DNA from: Streptomyces marinisediminis
GTDB taxonomy: Bacteria > Actinomycetota > Actinomycetes > Streptomycetales > Streptomycetaceae
NCBI RefSeq assembly: GCF_026262575.1
Contig: NZ_JAPKFL010000007.1
Span: forward strand, 1 to 64,000
Length of the DNA: 64,000 nt
Reading direction: 5' to 3'
Both the position numbers and the translations under genes were made by a program. The first letter of the stretch is position 1, and the number at the start of each line of letters is the position of its first letter. The notes under the pieces were generated by a model. It did no database searches. It was not told the origin of the DNA and saw nothing but the letters and a program-made list of their open reading frames with translations. Shown one piece after another: positions 17,132 through 26,044 of this stretch.

Positions 17132-19333
17132 ATGGCGACCTTCCTGTACCGGCTCGGCCGGTTCTCCTTCCGCCGACGCGGACGGGTGGCCGTTGTCTGG
17201 CTGCTGCTGCTCGCGCTGCTGGGCGGAGCCGCCGCCCTCTTCAGCGGCCCCACGTCCGACAAGTTCACCATGCCCGGCACCGAGTCGCAGCAGGCCCTGG
17301 ACGCGCTCGACCGGGAGTTCCCGCAGGCCAGCGGCGCGGCCGGGCAGATCGTCATAGCCGCGCCCGAGGGCGGGCGGCTGACCCCGGAGCAGATACGGCC
17401 CATCGTCGCCGAGGCGGCCGAGGTGCCCGGCGCGGTCGCCGCCACGGACCCGTTCCAGTCCGGCGCCCTCACCCCCGACGGCCGCTACGCGCTCGTCCAG
17501 GTGCAGTTCGCCGACGACGCGCAGGAGATCACCGACGAGCAGCGCGCCGCGTTCGCGGAGGCCGGGGCCGACGCCGAGGGCGTGCGCGTCGAGCACGGCG
17601 GCGAGGTGATGTCCGCCACCGCCGTGGAGGTGGGCTCCACCGAGGTGCTCGGCGTGCTCGTCGCCGCGCTGGTGCTCGTCATCACCTTCGGCTCGCTGGT
17701 CGCCGCGGGGATGACGCTGCTCAACGCGCTCATCGGCGTCGGCGCCGGCATGGCGGGGCTGTACGCGCTCAGCGGTGCGGTGGAGCTGACGTCCACCGCG
17801 CCGATCCTGGCGCTGATGCTGGGCCTGGCCGTCGGCATCGACTACTCGCTGTTCATCACCTCCCGCTACCGCCACCTGCTGACCGAGGGCGTGCGCGCGG
17901 AGGAGGCGGCCGGGCGCGCGGTGGGCACCGCCGGGTCGGCCGTCGTCTTCGCCGGGGCCACCGTGGTCATCGCGCTCTCCGGGCTGGCGGTGGCGGGCAT
18001 CCCGTTCCTGACCGTGATGGGTCTGGCCGCCGCCGCGACGGTCGCCGTGGCCGTGCTCGTGGCGCTGACGCTGCTGCCCGCCGTCCTCGGGTTCGCCGGG
18101 GCGCGCGTCCTGCCGCGCAAGCTGCGCGGCGCCGCCGCCCCCGCCACCGCCCCCGCCTCCGGGCGCGAGGGGTTCGGCTTCACCTGGGGCCGGCTGGTGA
18201 GCAGGCTGCGCGTGCCGGTGCTGCTCGTCGGCGTGCTGGGGCTGGGCGCGCTGGCGCTGCCCACGCAGGACATGCGGCTCGCCCTGCCCGACGCGAGCAC
18301 CCAGGCCGAGGGCTCCCCGGCGCGGGAGGCCTACGACCTGGTCAGCGAGGGCTTCGGGCCCGGCTTCAACGGGCGCCTGCTCGCCGTCGTCTCCGGTGAG
18401 ACCCCGCAGGAGACGACCGCCGCCGCGCAGGAGGCCGCCGGGATCATCCAGCGCACCGACGGCGTGCTCGCCGTCACCCCGCCCCAGCCCAACGAGGCGG
18501 GCACCACCGCGCTGCTGAGCGTCATCCCCACCACCGGGCCCACCGACGCCGCCACCGAGGACACCGTGCACGCCGTGCGCGACAACATCGAGGGCGTCGA
18601 GGGCGTCGAGGGCGCCGAGGGTGTCGAGGGCGCCGACGTGGCGCTGACCGGCGCCACCGCGCTGGGCATCGACGTCTCCGAGCAGCTCGCCGACGCGCTC
18701 CCGCCGTACCTGCTGCTCGTGGTGGGCCTGTCGGTGCTGCTGCTGATGCTCGTGTTCCGCTCGGTGCTGGTGCCGCTCAAGGCCGCGCTGGGCTTCCTGC
18801 TCACCGTGGGCGCCACCTTCGGCATCACCGTCGCCGTCTTCCAGCAGGGCACGCTGGCCGGCCTCGTCGGCGTCGACAGCCCCGGGCCGCTGATCAGCTT
18901 CCTGCCGATCCTGCTCATCGGCATCCTGTTCGGCCTGGCGATGGACTACGAGGTGTTCCTCGTCTCCCGGATGCGCGAGGACTTCGTCCACGGGGACACC
19001 GCGCGGCAGGCCACGGTCAACGGCATGGGCCACAACGCCCGCGTCGTCACCGCCGCCGCGCTGATCATGACGGCCGTGTTCGGCGGGTTCGTGTTCATGG
19101 ACGACCCGATCATCAAGTCCATCGGCTTCGCCCTGGCCGTCGGCGTGGTGATCGACGCCTTCATCGTGCGCATGGCGATCGTGCCCGCCGTGATGGCGCT
19201 GCTCGGCCGGGCCGCGTGGTGGCTGCCGCGTCCGCTGGAGCGCGCGCTGCCCAACCTCGACGTCGAGGGCGAGGGGCTGCGCAGGACGCTGGAGGAGGCG
19301 CCCGAGCCGGAGCGGGCCGCATCCCGGGGGTGA
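17132..19333 (+). CDS. MMPL-family (RND-type) membrane transporter
   Basis: A 733-aa integral membrane protein with two MMPL halves. Each has a membrane helix, a large extracytoplasmic loop (about 40-165 and 390-525) and a bundle of five to six helices. The GLAVGIDYSLFITSRYR and GLAMDYEVFLVSRMRED motifs are the conserved family signatures with the proton-relay Asp. MMPL proteins export lipids, glycolipids or drugs by proton antiport. The second loop has a short tandem EGVEG/EGAEG repeat (DNA about 18592-18634). AGGAG (17111-17115) is 16 bp before the ATG, so a CTG start at 17123 is possible. Coupled to the TetR gene upstream. Confidence 0.93.
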   Translation: MATFLYRLGRFSFRRRGRVAVVWLLLLALLGGAAALFSGPTSDKFTMPGTESQQALDALDREFPQASGAAGQIVIAAPEGGRLTPEQIRPIVAEAAEVPGAVAATDPFQSGALTPDGRYALVQVQFADDAQEITDEQRAAFAEAGADAEGVRVEHGGEVMSATAVEVGSTEVLGVLVAALVLVITFGSLVAAGMTLLNALIGVGAGMAGLYALSGAVELTSTAPILALMLGLAVGIDYSLFITSRYRHLLTEGVRAEEAAGRAVGTAGSAVVFAGATVVIALSGLAVAGIPFLTVMGLAAAATVAVAVLVALTLLPAVLGFAGARVLPRKLRGAAAPATAPASGREGFGFTWGRLVSRLRVPVLLVGVLGLGALALPTQDMRLALPDASTQAEGSPAREAYDLVSEGFGPGFNGRLLAVVSGETPQETTAAAQEAAGIIQRTDGVLAVTPPQPNEAGTTALLSVIPTTGPTDAATEDTVHAVRDNIEGVEGVEGAEGVEGADVALTGATALGIDVSEQLADALPPYLLLVVGLSVLLLMLVFRSVLVPLKAALGFLLTVGATFGITVAVFQQGTLAGLVGVDSPGPLISFLPILLIGILFGLAMDYEVFLVSRMREDFVHGDTARQATVNGMGHNARVVTAAALIMTAVFGGFVFMDDPIIKSIGFALAVGVVIDAFIVRMAIVPAVMALLGRAAWWLPRPLERALPNLDVEGEGLRRTLEEAPEPERAASRG

Positions 19334-19337
19334 CCGC

Positions 19338-19384
19338 ACGCGTGAGGCCCCCGCTCCGCCGGGCGGAGCGGGGGCCTCACGCGT
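19338..19384. terminator. Strong bidirectional hairpin terminator
   Basis: A perfect 23-bp inverted repeat (arms 19338-19360 and 19362-19384, core GAGGCCCCCGCTCCGCC) between the convergent MMPL and purine permease genes. It begins 5 bp after the MMPL stop. Confidence 0.9.
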
Positions 19385-19481
19385 ACCGGGAGCCTCGCAT
19401 GCCCCGGATGCCTCACGCCGCGCCGGACGCCTCGCGTGCGCCGACGCCTCGCAGGTACCGGGCGCCTCACGCGTACCGGGC
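19374..19481. repeat. Six diverged 18-bp tandem repeats after the terminator
   Basis: Units begin with GCCTC; examples are GCCTCACGCGTACCGGGA, GCCTCGCATGCCCCGGAT, GCCTCGCAGGTACCGGGC and GCCTCACGCGTACCGGGC, the last ending at 19481. The first unit starts inside the right arm of the terminator hairpin, so the array seems to have grown from that arm. Confidence 0.75.
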
Positions 19482-19495
19482 GCGGGCGGCGCGGG

Positions 19496-20974
19496 TCACG
19501 CCAGGCCCAGCACCTGCTCGATCGGGCCGAGCAGGAAGTACACCAGGAAGCAGGCGCCCACGGCGTTCAGCAGCCAGGGCACGTCCCGCAGGCGGCCGGT
19601 GGCCGCGCGCAGCACGAGGTAGGACAGCACGCCGATGCCGATGCCGTTGGTGATGCTGTAGGTGAACGGCATGGCGATCATCGTCAGGAACGCGGGGACG
19701 GCGATCGTCAGGTCGCCCCAGTCGATGTCCCGGACGTTCGCGGCCATGATCAGCAGGCCGACGACGACGAGCGCCGGAGTCGCGGCCTGCGAGGGCACGA
19801 CGGTGGCCAGCGGCGTGAAGACCAGCGCGAGCAGGAACAGCCCGCCGGTGACCAGGTTGGCCAGGCCGGTGCGCGCGCCCTCGCCCACGCCCGCCGTCGA
19901 CTCCACGAAGCAGGTGTTCGCCGAGCAGGAGCCGAAACCACCGCCCGCGACGGCCAGGCCGTCGGTCATCAGGATGCGGCCCATGCCGGGAAGCTGGCCG
20001 TCGGCGTCCGTCAGCCGGGCCTCCTCGCCGACGCCGATGATGGTGCCCATCGCGTCGAAGAAGCCGGACAGCAGCACGGTGAAGACGAACAGGCACCCCG
20101 TGACGAGCCCGACCTCGGCGAAGCCGCCGAACAGACTGACCTCGCCCACCAGCGAGAAGTCCGGGACGCTCACGACCTGGTCGGGGAGGGCGGGCACGGC
20201 CAGGCCCCACGCCTCGTCGGGCACGTCCGCGACGGTGTTGACGACGACGGCCAGCACCGTCATCGCCACGATGCTCACCAGGATCGCGCCGCGCGCCTTG
20301 CGCACGACGAGCGTGAACATCAGCGCCAGTCCGAGGACGAAGACGAGCACCGGCCAGCCCTGGAGCTGCCCGCCCTGCCCGAGTCCGAGCGGCACGGTGG
20401 TGTTCGCCGCGTCGGGGTTGCGGCTGACGAACCCGGAGTCGACCAGGCCGATGAGCGTGATGAATAGCCCGATGCCGATCGCGATCGCCCGGCGCAGCCC
20501 GCCGGGGATGGCGTCCATCACCCGCTGCCGCAAACCGGAGGCCACCAGGACCATCAGCACCAGGCCGGCGAGCACCACCATGCCCATGGCGTCCGGCCAG
20601 CTCATCTGGGGCGCGAGCTGGAGCGAGACGACGGCGTTGATGCCGAGTCCGGCCGCGAGCGCGATGGGCACGTTGCCGATCACGCCCATCAGGACGGTGG
20701 TGAGCCCGGCCATCAGCGCGGTGGCCGTGACGAGCTGGGCGTTGTCGAGCTGCTGCCCGTACTTGTCGGTGCCCGAGCCGAGGATGATCGGGTTGAGCAC
20801 GATGATGTAGGCCATCGCGAAGAAGGTGGCCAGCCCGCCGCGCAGTTCGCGCCCGACGGTGGAGCCGCGCTCATGGACGCGGAAGTACCGGTCGAGCACG
20901 CCGGAGGGCCGGCTCCGGTCGGACGGGGGCGGCGGTGCGCCTTCGGCTGTGGCGGCGGCAGCCGGAGAGGACAT
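19496..20974 (-). CDS. NCS2-family purine (adenine/guanine/hypoxanthine) permease, AzgA/PbuG type
   Basis: A 492-aa polytopic membrane protein with about 12-14 hydrophobic segments. RGGLATFFAMAYIIVLNPIIL near the N-terminus and SGFFDAMGTIIGVGEEA, then GSCSANTCFVESTAGVGEGARTG, in the middle are hallmarks of the AzgA-like xanthine/uracil/purine transporters. It imports purine bases by proton symport. ATG at 20974 has AAGAGG 6 bp upstream; a longer frame to 21043 lacks such a site. Divergent from the MarR gene; convergent with MMPL. Confidence 0.92.
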   Translation of the reverse strand: MSSPAAAATAEGAPPPPSDRSRPSGVLDRYFRVHERGSTVGRELRGGLATFFAMAYIIVLNPIILGSGTDKYGQQLDNAQLVTATALMAGLTTVLMGVIGNVPIALAAGLGINAVVSLQLAPQMSWPDAMGMVVLAGLVLMVLVASGLRQRVMDAIPGGLRRAIAIGIGLFITLIGLVDSGFVSRNPDAANTTVPLGLGQGGQLQGWPVLVFVLGLALMFTLVVRKARGAILVSIVAMTVLAVVVNTVADVPDEAWGLAVPALPDQVVSVPDFSLVGEVSLFGGFAEVGLVTGCLFVFTVLLSGFFDAMGTIIGVGEEARLTDADGQLPGMGRILMTDGLAVAGGGFGSCSANTCFVESTAGVGEGARTGLANLVTGGLFLLALVFTPLATVVPSQAATPALVVVGLLIMAANVRDIDWGDLTIAVPAFLTMIAMPFTYSITNGIGIGVLSYLVLRAATGRLRDVPWLLNAVGACFLVYFLLGPIEQVLGLA

Positions 20975-21218
20975 GCGGAACCTCTTGGAGAAAGCGACAA
21001 CGAAGGTCGGCCGAACGGGGGTAGTTGCAGTATGAACAGACAAACTCCCGGGCGACGAGTCTCCGCGCGTAGAAAGCGGCGGGCATCACAGCGCGACCGC
21101 ACCCCGCCGCCGCGGCGCCACCCCGCGTGCCCACCCGGCCCCGCCCCGACGGACGGGAACGGAAACCCCCGGCGGGCACCGTTCACCCGAACGCGTGATG
21201 CGGAACACCACCGAGCGG

Positions 21219-21256
21219 TTAGTCGTTAGACGAGGTAATGAGTTACGCTAAGCACC
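21219..21256 (+). promoter_or_regulatory. Putative leaderless promoter and operator of the MarR gene
   Basis: TTAGTC (21219-21224), a 19-bp spacer, TACGCT (21244-21249), then the ATG at 21257 seven bases later. No ribosome site is visible, so transcription probably starts at the A of ATG. Small palindromes TCGT-TAG-ACGA and GTAA-TGAG-TTAC lie between the boxes and could bind MarR. Confidence 0.5.
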
Positions 21257-21694
21257 ATGCCGGATCTGTCCCGCGGTGAGGACGCCGCAGCCGTGAACGC
21301 CCTGCGTACCGCGGTCATGCGGCTCTCCCGCCGCCTGAAGTCCCAGCGGGCCGACGAGTCGCTCAGCCCCACCGAGATGTCCGTGCTCGGCACCCTCGCC
21401 CGGTGCGGTTCGGCCTCCCCCGGCGAGCTGGCGCGCCGCGAGCACGTGCAGCCGCCGTCGATGACGCGCATCGTGGCCATGCTGGAGGCCAAGGGACTCG
21501 TCCGGCTCGACCCGCACCCCGAGGACCGCCGGCAGAAGGTCGTGACGCAGACCGAGCGCGCGGAGTCCGTGCTCGCCGTCGCCCGCGACAAGCGCAACCA
21601 CTGGCTCGCCGAACTGGCCGGCGGACTCGACGAGGAGGAATGGGCGAGGCTGCGCGAGGCCGCGCCCGTACTGGAGAAGCTCGCGCACCTGTAG
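21257..21694 (+). CDS. MarR-family transcriptional regulator
   Basis: A 145-aa winged-helix regulator. The core LSPTEMSVLGTLARCGSASPGELARRE with VQPPSMTRIVAMLEAKGLV (about residues 35-85) and the wing DPHPEDRRQKVV are typical MarR features. Flanking helices form the dimer interface. It is likely leaderless. A 31-bp gap separates it from the MFS transporter gene, the common MarR-efflux pair in Streptomyces. Ligand unknown. Confidence 0.93.
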   Translation: MPDLSRGEDAAAVNALRTAVMRLSRRLKSQRADESLSPTEMSVLGTLARCGSASPGELARREHVQPPSMTRIVAMLEAKGLVRLDPHPEDRRQKVVTQTERAESVLAVARDKRNHWLAELAGGLDEEEWARLREAAPVLEKLAHL

Positions 21695-21725
21695 GAGACC
21701 ACCGAGGACGAGGAGGCGACGCCAC

Positions 21726-23174
21726 TTGAGTCCGGGACCCGGAGCACACTCCGCACCCGCACCGAGCGCACCCGCACCGAACGCACCCCACCGCACCACC
21801 GGCGACGCGCACCGCAAGGCGACGATGTTCGCCTCCCTGCGCGTACGCAACTACCGGCTCTTCGCCACCGGCCAGCTCGTGTCCAACACGGGCACCTGGA
21901 TGCAGCGCATCGCGCAGGACTGGCTCGTCCACAGCCTCACCGGCTCGGCCACCGCCGTCGGCCTCACCGTCGCCCTGCAGTTCCTGCCCATGCTGCTGTT
22001 CGGCCTGTACGGCGGCGTGGTCGCCGACCGCTACGGCAAGCGGCGGCTGCTGCTGATCACCCAGTCGGCGATGGGCCTCACCGGCCTCGCGCTGGCCGCG
22101 CTGACGCTCTCCGGCTCCGTGCAGGTCGGGCACGTCTACGCGCTCGCCTTCGTGCTCGGCCTGGTCACCGTCGTGGACAACCCCGCGCGGCAGACCTTCG
22201 TCGCGGAGATGGTCGGCCCCGAGCAGCTCCGCAACGCCGTCTCGCTGAACTCCGCGAACTTCCAGTCGGCGCGCCTGATCGGCCCGGCCGTCGCCGGTGT
22301 GCTGATCACCGCGGCGGGCAGCGGATGGGCGTTCCTCATCAACGGCCTGTCCTTCCTCGCGCCCCTGACCGGCCTGCTCCTCATGCGCACCGCCGAGCTC
22401 ACGCCCGCCGCACCCGCCGGGCGCGGCAAGGGCCAGCTCCGCGAGGGCCTGCGGTACGTGCGCAGCCGCCCGGAGCTGATCTGGCCGATCGTGCTCGTCG
22501 GCTTCATCGGCACGTTCGGGTTCAACTTCCCGATCTGGCTCACGGCGTTCACCGAGGAGGTCTTCGCCCAGGGCGCCGCCACCTACGGCCTGCTCAACGT
22601 GCTGATGGCCCTCGGCTCGCTCACCGGCGCCCTGCTCGCGGCCCGCCGCGCCACCTCGCGCATGCGGCTGCTGATCGGCGCCGCCGGGCTGTTCGGCGTG
22701 CTGCTGTCCGCCGCCGCCCTGACGCCGTGGTTCTTCGCCTTCGCGGCCCTGATGGTGCCGGTCGGCATGATCGGCATGACGTTCAACGTCACCGCCAACA
22801 GCAGCGTCCAGCTCGCCACGGAACCGGCCATGCGCGGCCGCGTCATGAGCCTGTACATGATGGTCTTCATGGGCGGGACGCCGATCGGCGGGCCGGTCAT
22901 GGGCTGGATCACCGACGCCTACGGCCCGCGCGTCGGGCTGCTCGCCGGCGGCCTGATCGCCCTGCTGGCCGCCGTGGCGGTGGGCCTGCTGCTCGCCCGC
23001 ACGGCGGGCCTGCGGCTGCGGGTGGACGTGCGCCGGGGACGTCGGGTGCTGGCCTTCGTGCCGCGCGAGCCCCTGCCGGTCTCCCCGGTCGCGGCGCCCA
23101 CGAGCCCGGCGTCGGCGGCCCGCCCGGCGCCCGCGGAAACCGTGACCGCCGGGGCGGGCGGGAGCGCCCGGTGA
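21726..23174 (+). CDS. MFS transporter
   Basis: A 482-aa major facilitator protein with about 12 membrane helices. FASLRVRNYRLFATGQLVSN at the start and the motif A-like segment GGVVADRYGKRRLLL (about residues 98-112) place it in the drug/metabolite exporter group often found beside MarR regulators. The C-terminal about 50 residues are Pro/Ala-rich and cytoplasmic. The TTG at 21726 has AGGAGG 9 bp upstream; ATG at 21825 would remove a Pro/Ala-rich lead only. The stop overlaps the ThpR start. Confidence 0.9.
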   Translation: MSPGPGAHSAPAPSAPAPNAPHRTTGDAHRKATMFASLRVRNYRLFATGQLVSNTGTWMQRIAQDWLVHSLTGSATAVGLTVALQFLPMLLFGLYGGVVADRYGKRRLLLITQSAMGLTGLALAALTLSGSVQVGHVYALAFVLGLVTVVDNPARQTFVAEMVGPEQLRNAVSLNSANFQSARLIGPAVAGVLITAAGSGWAFLINGLSFLAPLTGLLLMRTAELTPAAPAGRGKGQLREGLRYVRSRPELIWPIVLVGFIGTFGFNFPIWLTAFTEEVFAQGAATYGLLNVLMALGSLTGALLAARRATSRMRLLIGAAGLFGVLLSAAALTPWFFAFAALMVPVGMIGMTFNVTANSSVQLATEPAMRGRVMSLYMMVFMGGTPIGGPVMGWITDAYGPRVGLLAGGLIALLAAVAVGLLLARTAGLRLRVDVRRGRRVLAFVPREPLPVSPVAAPTSPASAARPAPAETVTAGAGGSAR

Positions 23175-23776
23175 GGCTGTTCGCGGCGCTGCTGCCGCCA
23201 CACGACGTCGCCGACGCGCTGACCGCCGAGGTGGCCGCCCTGCGCGCGCTGCCCGGTGGCGACCGGCTCCGCTGGACGGACCCCGCGGGCTGGCACGTCA
23301 CCCTCGCCTTCTACGGCGAGGTGGCCGACGACGCCTCGGCGGAGCTGCGCACCCGCCTGGCGCGGACGGCCGGACGCGGCCACCCGCTCGCGCTGCGCCT
23401 GCGCGGCGGCGGCCGGTTCGGCGACAGGGCGCTGTGGGCCGGGGTCGAAGGGGCCGCCGCCGAGGGCGCCGGGCGCGAGCCGAGCCGGGACGCCGCCCGT
23501 TCCGACCTCGCCCACCTGGCCGCCGCCGCCCGCGCGGCCGGACGCCGGGTGGGCGCCGGCCCCTCCGACGACGGCGCCTACACCCCGCACCTGACGCTCG
23601 CCCGCGCCAAGGCCGGGCCCGGCCTCGCGCCGTTCGCCCGGGCGCTGGCCGACTTCGCCTCGCCGCCCTGGCACGCCGACACCCTCGCCCTCGTCCGCAG
23701 CCACCTGCCGCGCTCCGGCGTCCCCGGCACGTCACCGCGCTACGAGACGGTGTCGACCTGGCCGCTGGACCGCTGA
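23171..23776 (+). CDS. thpR: RNA 2',3'-cyclic phosphodiesterase (2'-5' RNA ligase family)
   Basis: A 201-aa protein of the 2H phosphoesterase superfamily. Both catalytic HxT motifs are present: HVTLAF (His42) and HLTLAR (His140). The start RLFAALLPP and the TWPL end fit the family, which hydrolyses 2',3'-cyclic phosphate RNA ends. GTG at 23171 overlaps the MFS stop (GTGA), so translation is coupled though the functions look unrelated; this is probably a conserved gene order. Confidence 0.9.
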   Translation: MRLFAALLPPHDVADALTAEVAALRALPGGDRLRWTDPAGWHVTLAFYGEVADDASAELRTRLARTAGRGHPLALRLRGGGRFGDRALWAGVEGAAAEGAGREPSRDAARSDLAHLAAAARAAGRRVGAGPSDDGAYTPHLTLARAKAGPGLAPFARALADFASPPWHADTLALVRSHLPRSGVPGTSPRYETVSTWPLDR

Positions 23777-23799
23777 CCCGACCGGCTACCGTGGACCGC

Positions 23800-23889
23800 G
23801 TGAACGCCAAGGCCCGCAAGCTCATCGTGAGCGGCACGCTGCTGCTCGTCCTGGCGGTCGTCGCCGTCGTCGCGGCCGTCGGCGGGTAG
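23800..23889 (+). CDS. 29-aa single-helix membrane peptide
   Basis: NAKARKLIVSG and then an uninterrupted hydrophobic stretch LLLVLAVVAVVAAVGG: a short basic head and one membrane helix. TACCGT (23787-23792) sits 7 bp before the GTG at 23800, the spacing of a leaderless actinobacterial transcript; GTG at 23791 would add three residues. Function unknown. Confidence 0.5.
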   Translation: MNAKARKLIVSGTLLLVLAVVAVVAAVGG

Positions 23890-23917
23890 CGCGGCACGCC
23901 ACCCGGACGGGCCCCGG

Positions 23918-23935
23918 GGCGCCGCGCGCGGCGCC
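23918..23935. terminator. Short GC hairpin between convergent genes
   Basis: GGCGCCGC (23918-23925) with GCGGCGCC (23928-23935) forms a stem in the 93-bp gap between the small peptide and the convergent aldo/keto reductase gene. The surrounding bases are repetitive, so alternative stems exist. Confidence 0.4.
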
Positions 23936-23982
23936 GCCCGGCGCCGCCCCAGCGCCCCGAAGCCTCACCACGGCGCCTTCGG

Positions 23983-24978
23983 CTACCAGGCGAACGCCTC
24001 CGGCGACGGGCCCGGGCCGGGGAAGATCTCCTCCAGCCCGCTGAGCACGTCCTCGCTCAGCTCCAGCTCCACCGCGCGCAACGCCGACTCGAGCTGCTCC
24101 CCGGTGCGCGGCCCGACGATCGGCCCCGTCACCCCCGGCCGGGTCAGCAGCCACGCCAGCGCGGCCTCGCCCGGCTCCAGGCCGTGCTGGTCCAGCAGGT
24201 TCTCGTACGCCTGCACCTGCTCGCGGAACGCGGTGTTCTGCAACGCGTCCGCCGAGCGGCCCGTGGCCGAGCGCGCCGCGCCGCCCGCCTTCTCCTTGCG
24301 GATCGCCCCGCCCAGCAGCCCGCCGTGCAGCGGCGACCACGGGATGACGCCGAGCCCGTAGGCCCGCGCGGCCGGGATGACCTCCATCTCGGCCCGCCGC
24401 TCGGCCAGGTTGTACAGGCACTGCTCGCTCACCAGGCCCAGGCTGCCGCGCCGCGCGGCCGTCTCGTTGGCCTGCGCGATGTGCCACCCGGCGTGGTTGG
24501 AGGACCCGGCGTAGAGGATCTTCCCCTGCTGCACGAGCACGTCGATCGCCTGCCAGATCTCCTCCCACGGCGTGCGCCGGTCGACGTGGTGGAACTGGTA
24601 GACGTCGATGTGGTCGGTGCGCAGCCGCCGCAGGCTGGCGTCCACGGCCCGGCGGATGTTGACCGCCGACAGCCGGTCGTGGTTGGGCCAGCTCTGCCCG
24701 TCCACGCTCATGTTCCCGTACACCTTGGTCGCGAGGACGACCTTGTCACGCCGGTCCATCCCCCCGGCGAACCAGGAGCCGAGGATCTCCTCGGTCCTGC
24801 CCTTGTTCTCACCCCACCCGTAGACGTTGGCGGTGTCGACGAAGTTGACGCCGGCCTCCAGGGCGGCGTCCATGATCGCGTGTGAGGCCGCCTCGTCCGT
24901 CTGCGGCCCGAAGTTCATCGTGCCCAGCACCAGCCGGCTGACCTTGAGCCCGGTGCGGCCCAGTTGTGTGTACTTCAT
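23983..24978 (-). CDS. Aldo/keto reductase
   Basis: A 331-aa (beta/alpha)8 NADPH-dependent oxidoreductase. The start MKYTQLGRTGLKVSRLVLGT is typical. Catalytic residues are present: Asp48 and Tyr53 (DTANVYGWGENKG), Lys85 (LATKVYG) and His130 (DVYQFHHVD). The cofactor region GPRTGEQLESAL lies near the C-terminus. ATG at 24978 has a GGTGGGG site; the longer frame to 25014 is unlikely. The subgroup acts on aldehydes or ketones of unknown identity. Confidence 0.92.
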   Translation of the reverse strand: MKYTQLGRTGLKVSRLVLGTMNFGPQTDEAASHAIMDAALEAGVNFVDTANVYGWGENKGRTEEILGSWFAGGMDRRDKVVLATKVYGNMSVDGQSWPNHDRLSAVNIRRAVDASLRRLRTDHIDVYQFHHVDRRTPWEEIWQAIDVLVQQGKILYAGSSNHAGWHIAQANETAARRGSLGLVSEQCLYNLAERRAEMEVIPAARAYGLGVIPWSPLHGGLLGGAIRKEKAGGAARSATGRSADALQNTAFREQVQAYENLLDQHGLEPGEAALAWLLTRPGVTGPIVGPRTGEQLESALRAVELELSEDVLSGLEEIFPGPGPSPEAFAW

Positions 24979-25218
24979 GTCCCCACCCAACGCCCTGCCC
25001 CGAACCCCACGCAACCACCGGCCCGACGCCGAACGACCGGTGTCGTCCCCCGCCCCGGGGCGCGCGGGCCGCCTCCCGGGGCCGGGCGCGGCCGCCCTCC
25101 GCGTCGTGCGGATCGCGACAGGGAACCGGCGGACTCCACACGCCCCGCGTCGGGTCGGTCACCGGCGGCGGTGCCGCCCGGTGACCGCGGAGGGCGGGCC
25201 GGGGCGGGGTGGGTCGGG

Positions 25219-25896
25219 TCACGCCCAGGCCGGGGTGGCGGCGTAGGGCGCGCCGAGGGACCAGGCGGTGTGGAGGGCGTCGGCGAAGGCGGCGGCGAGG
25301 CGGTGCTCGCCGGGGGCGGCGGGGTGGGTGCCGTCGTAGGTGTCGCGGGCCAGGTCCCAGTCGGCGGGCGGTGCCGCGAGCACCAGGGGCGAGGCGGGGG
25401 TCGTCAGCTCCGCGACGGCGCCCGCCAGCAGCGCGTTGAAGTGGGCGACCTGCGCGGCGAAGGGGGCGTCGGTGACGGCGCGCACGTTGGGTATGACGGG
25501 CAGCAGCACGGCCCGCACGGACGGGCGCGCGGCGCGGGCTCCGGCGAGGAAGCGGTGCACGTTGGCGAGCGTCTGCCCGGGGTCGGTGTAGAAGCCCAGG
25601 TCGATCAGGCCGAGGGAGACGAGCAGCACGTCGGGGCGGTGGCGGCGCACCGCGTCGCCGATCAGCGGGGCGTGGTGCAGCCAGCCCTCGCCCCACCCGG
25701 CCAGGTGGCGCCGGGCGGCGGGCGGGAAGGCCGGGTCGCCGTAGTCGGTCGAGCCCTCGTGCAGCGCGGAGCGGGGGCCGGTGAAGCGCACCGGGCCGAC
25801 CGCGCTCAGGTGTCGCCAGAGGCGGTAGCGCCAGGTGAAGTCACCGGCGGCACCGATGGTCATCGAGTCCCCGACCGTCATGAAGCGCACCGGCAC
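25219..25896 (-). CDS. SGNH/GDSL-family hydrolase with degenerate block III
   Basis: A 225-aa protein. Block I VGDSMTIG carries the nucleophile serine close to the N-terminus, and block V DGTHP supplies the Asp/His. Block III, normally GxND, reads GLID: the oxyanion-hole Asn is replaced by Ile. There is no signal peptide. ATG at 25881 would cut the first beta-strand (VRFMTVGDS), so an upstream GTG (25896 or 25890) is preferred, possibly leaderless. Likely an esterase or lipase; substrate unknown. Divergent from the ATP-grasp gene. Confidence 0.75.
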   Translation of the reverse strand: MPVRFMTVGDSMTIGAAGDFTWRYRLWRHLSAVGPVRFTGPRSALHEGSTDYGDPAFPPAARRHLAGWGEGWLHHAPLIGDAVRRHRPDVLLVSLGLIDLGFYTDPGQTLANVHRFLAGARAARPSVRAVLLPVIPNVRAVTDAPFAAQVAHFNALLAGAVAELTTPASPLVLAAPPADWDLARDTYDGTHPAAPGEHRLAAAFADALHTAWSLGAPYAATPAWA

Positions 25897-26044
25897 ATTC
25901 TGCCGCGCGACCGCTCCGACCTGCGCCGTGACGCCCCTCACGCCCATCATGGACGAAGGAGGGCGTGTGCGCTCGCGCCGCACGGGTATTCGAAGCCCAC
26001 GACCGAGCGGTAACGGAAAGATAACGCTCGCCGAAGGAGGCACC

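Noticed and set aside
17120..19339. Minus-strand frame opposite the MMPL gene
   Set aside because: Gly/Gln/His/Arg-rich with no domain; the plus strand has the clear MMPL signature.
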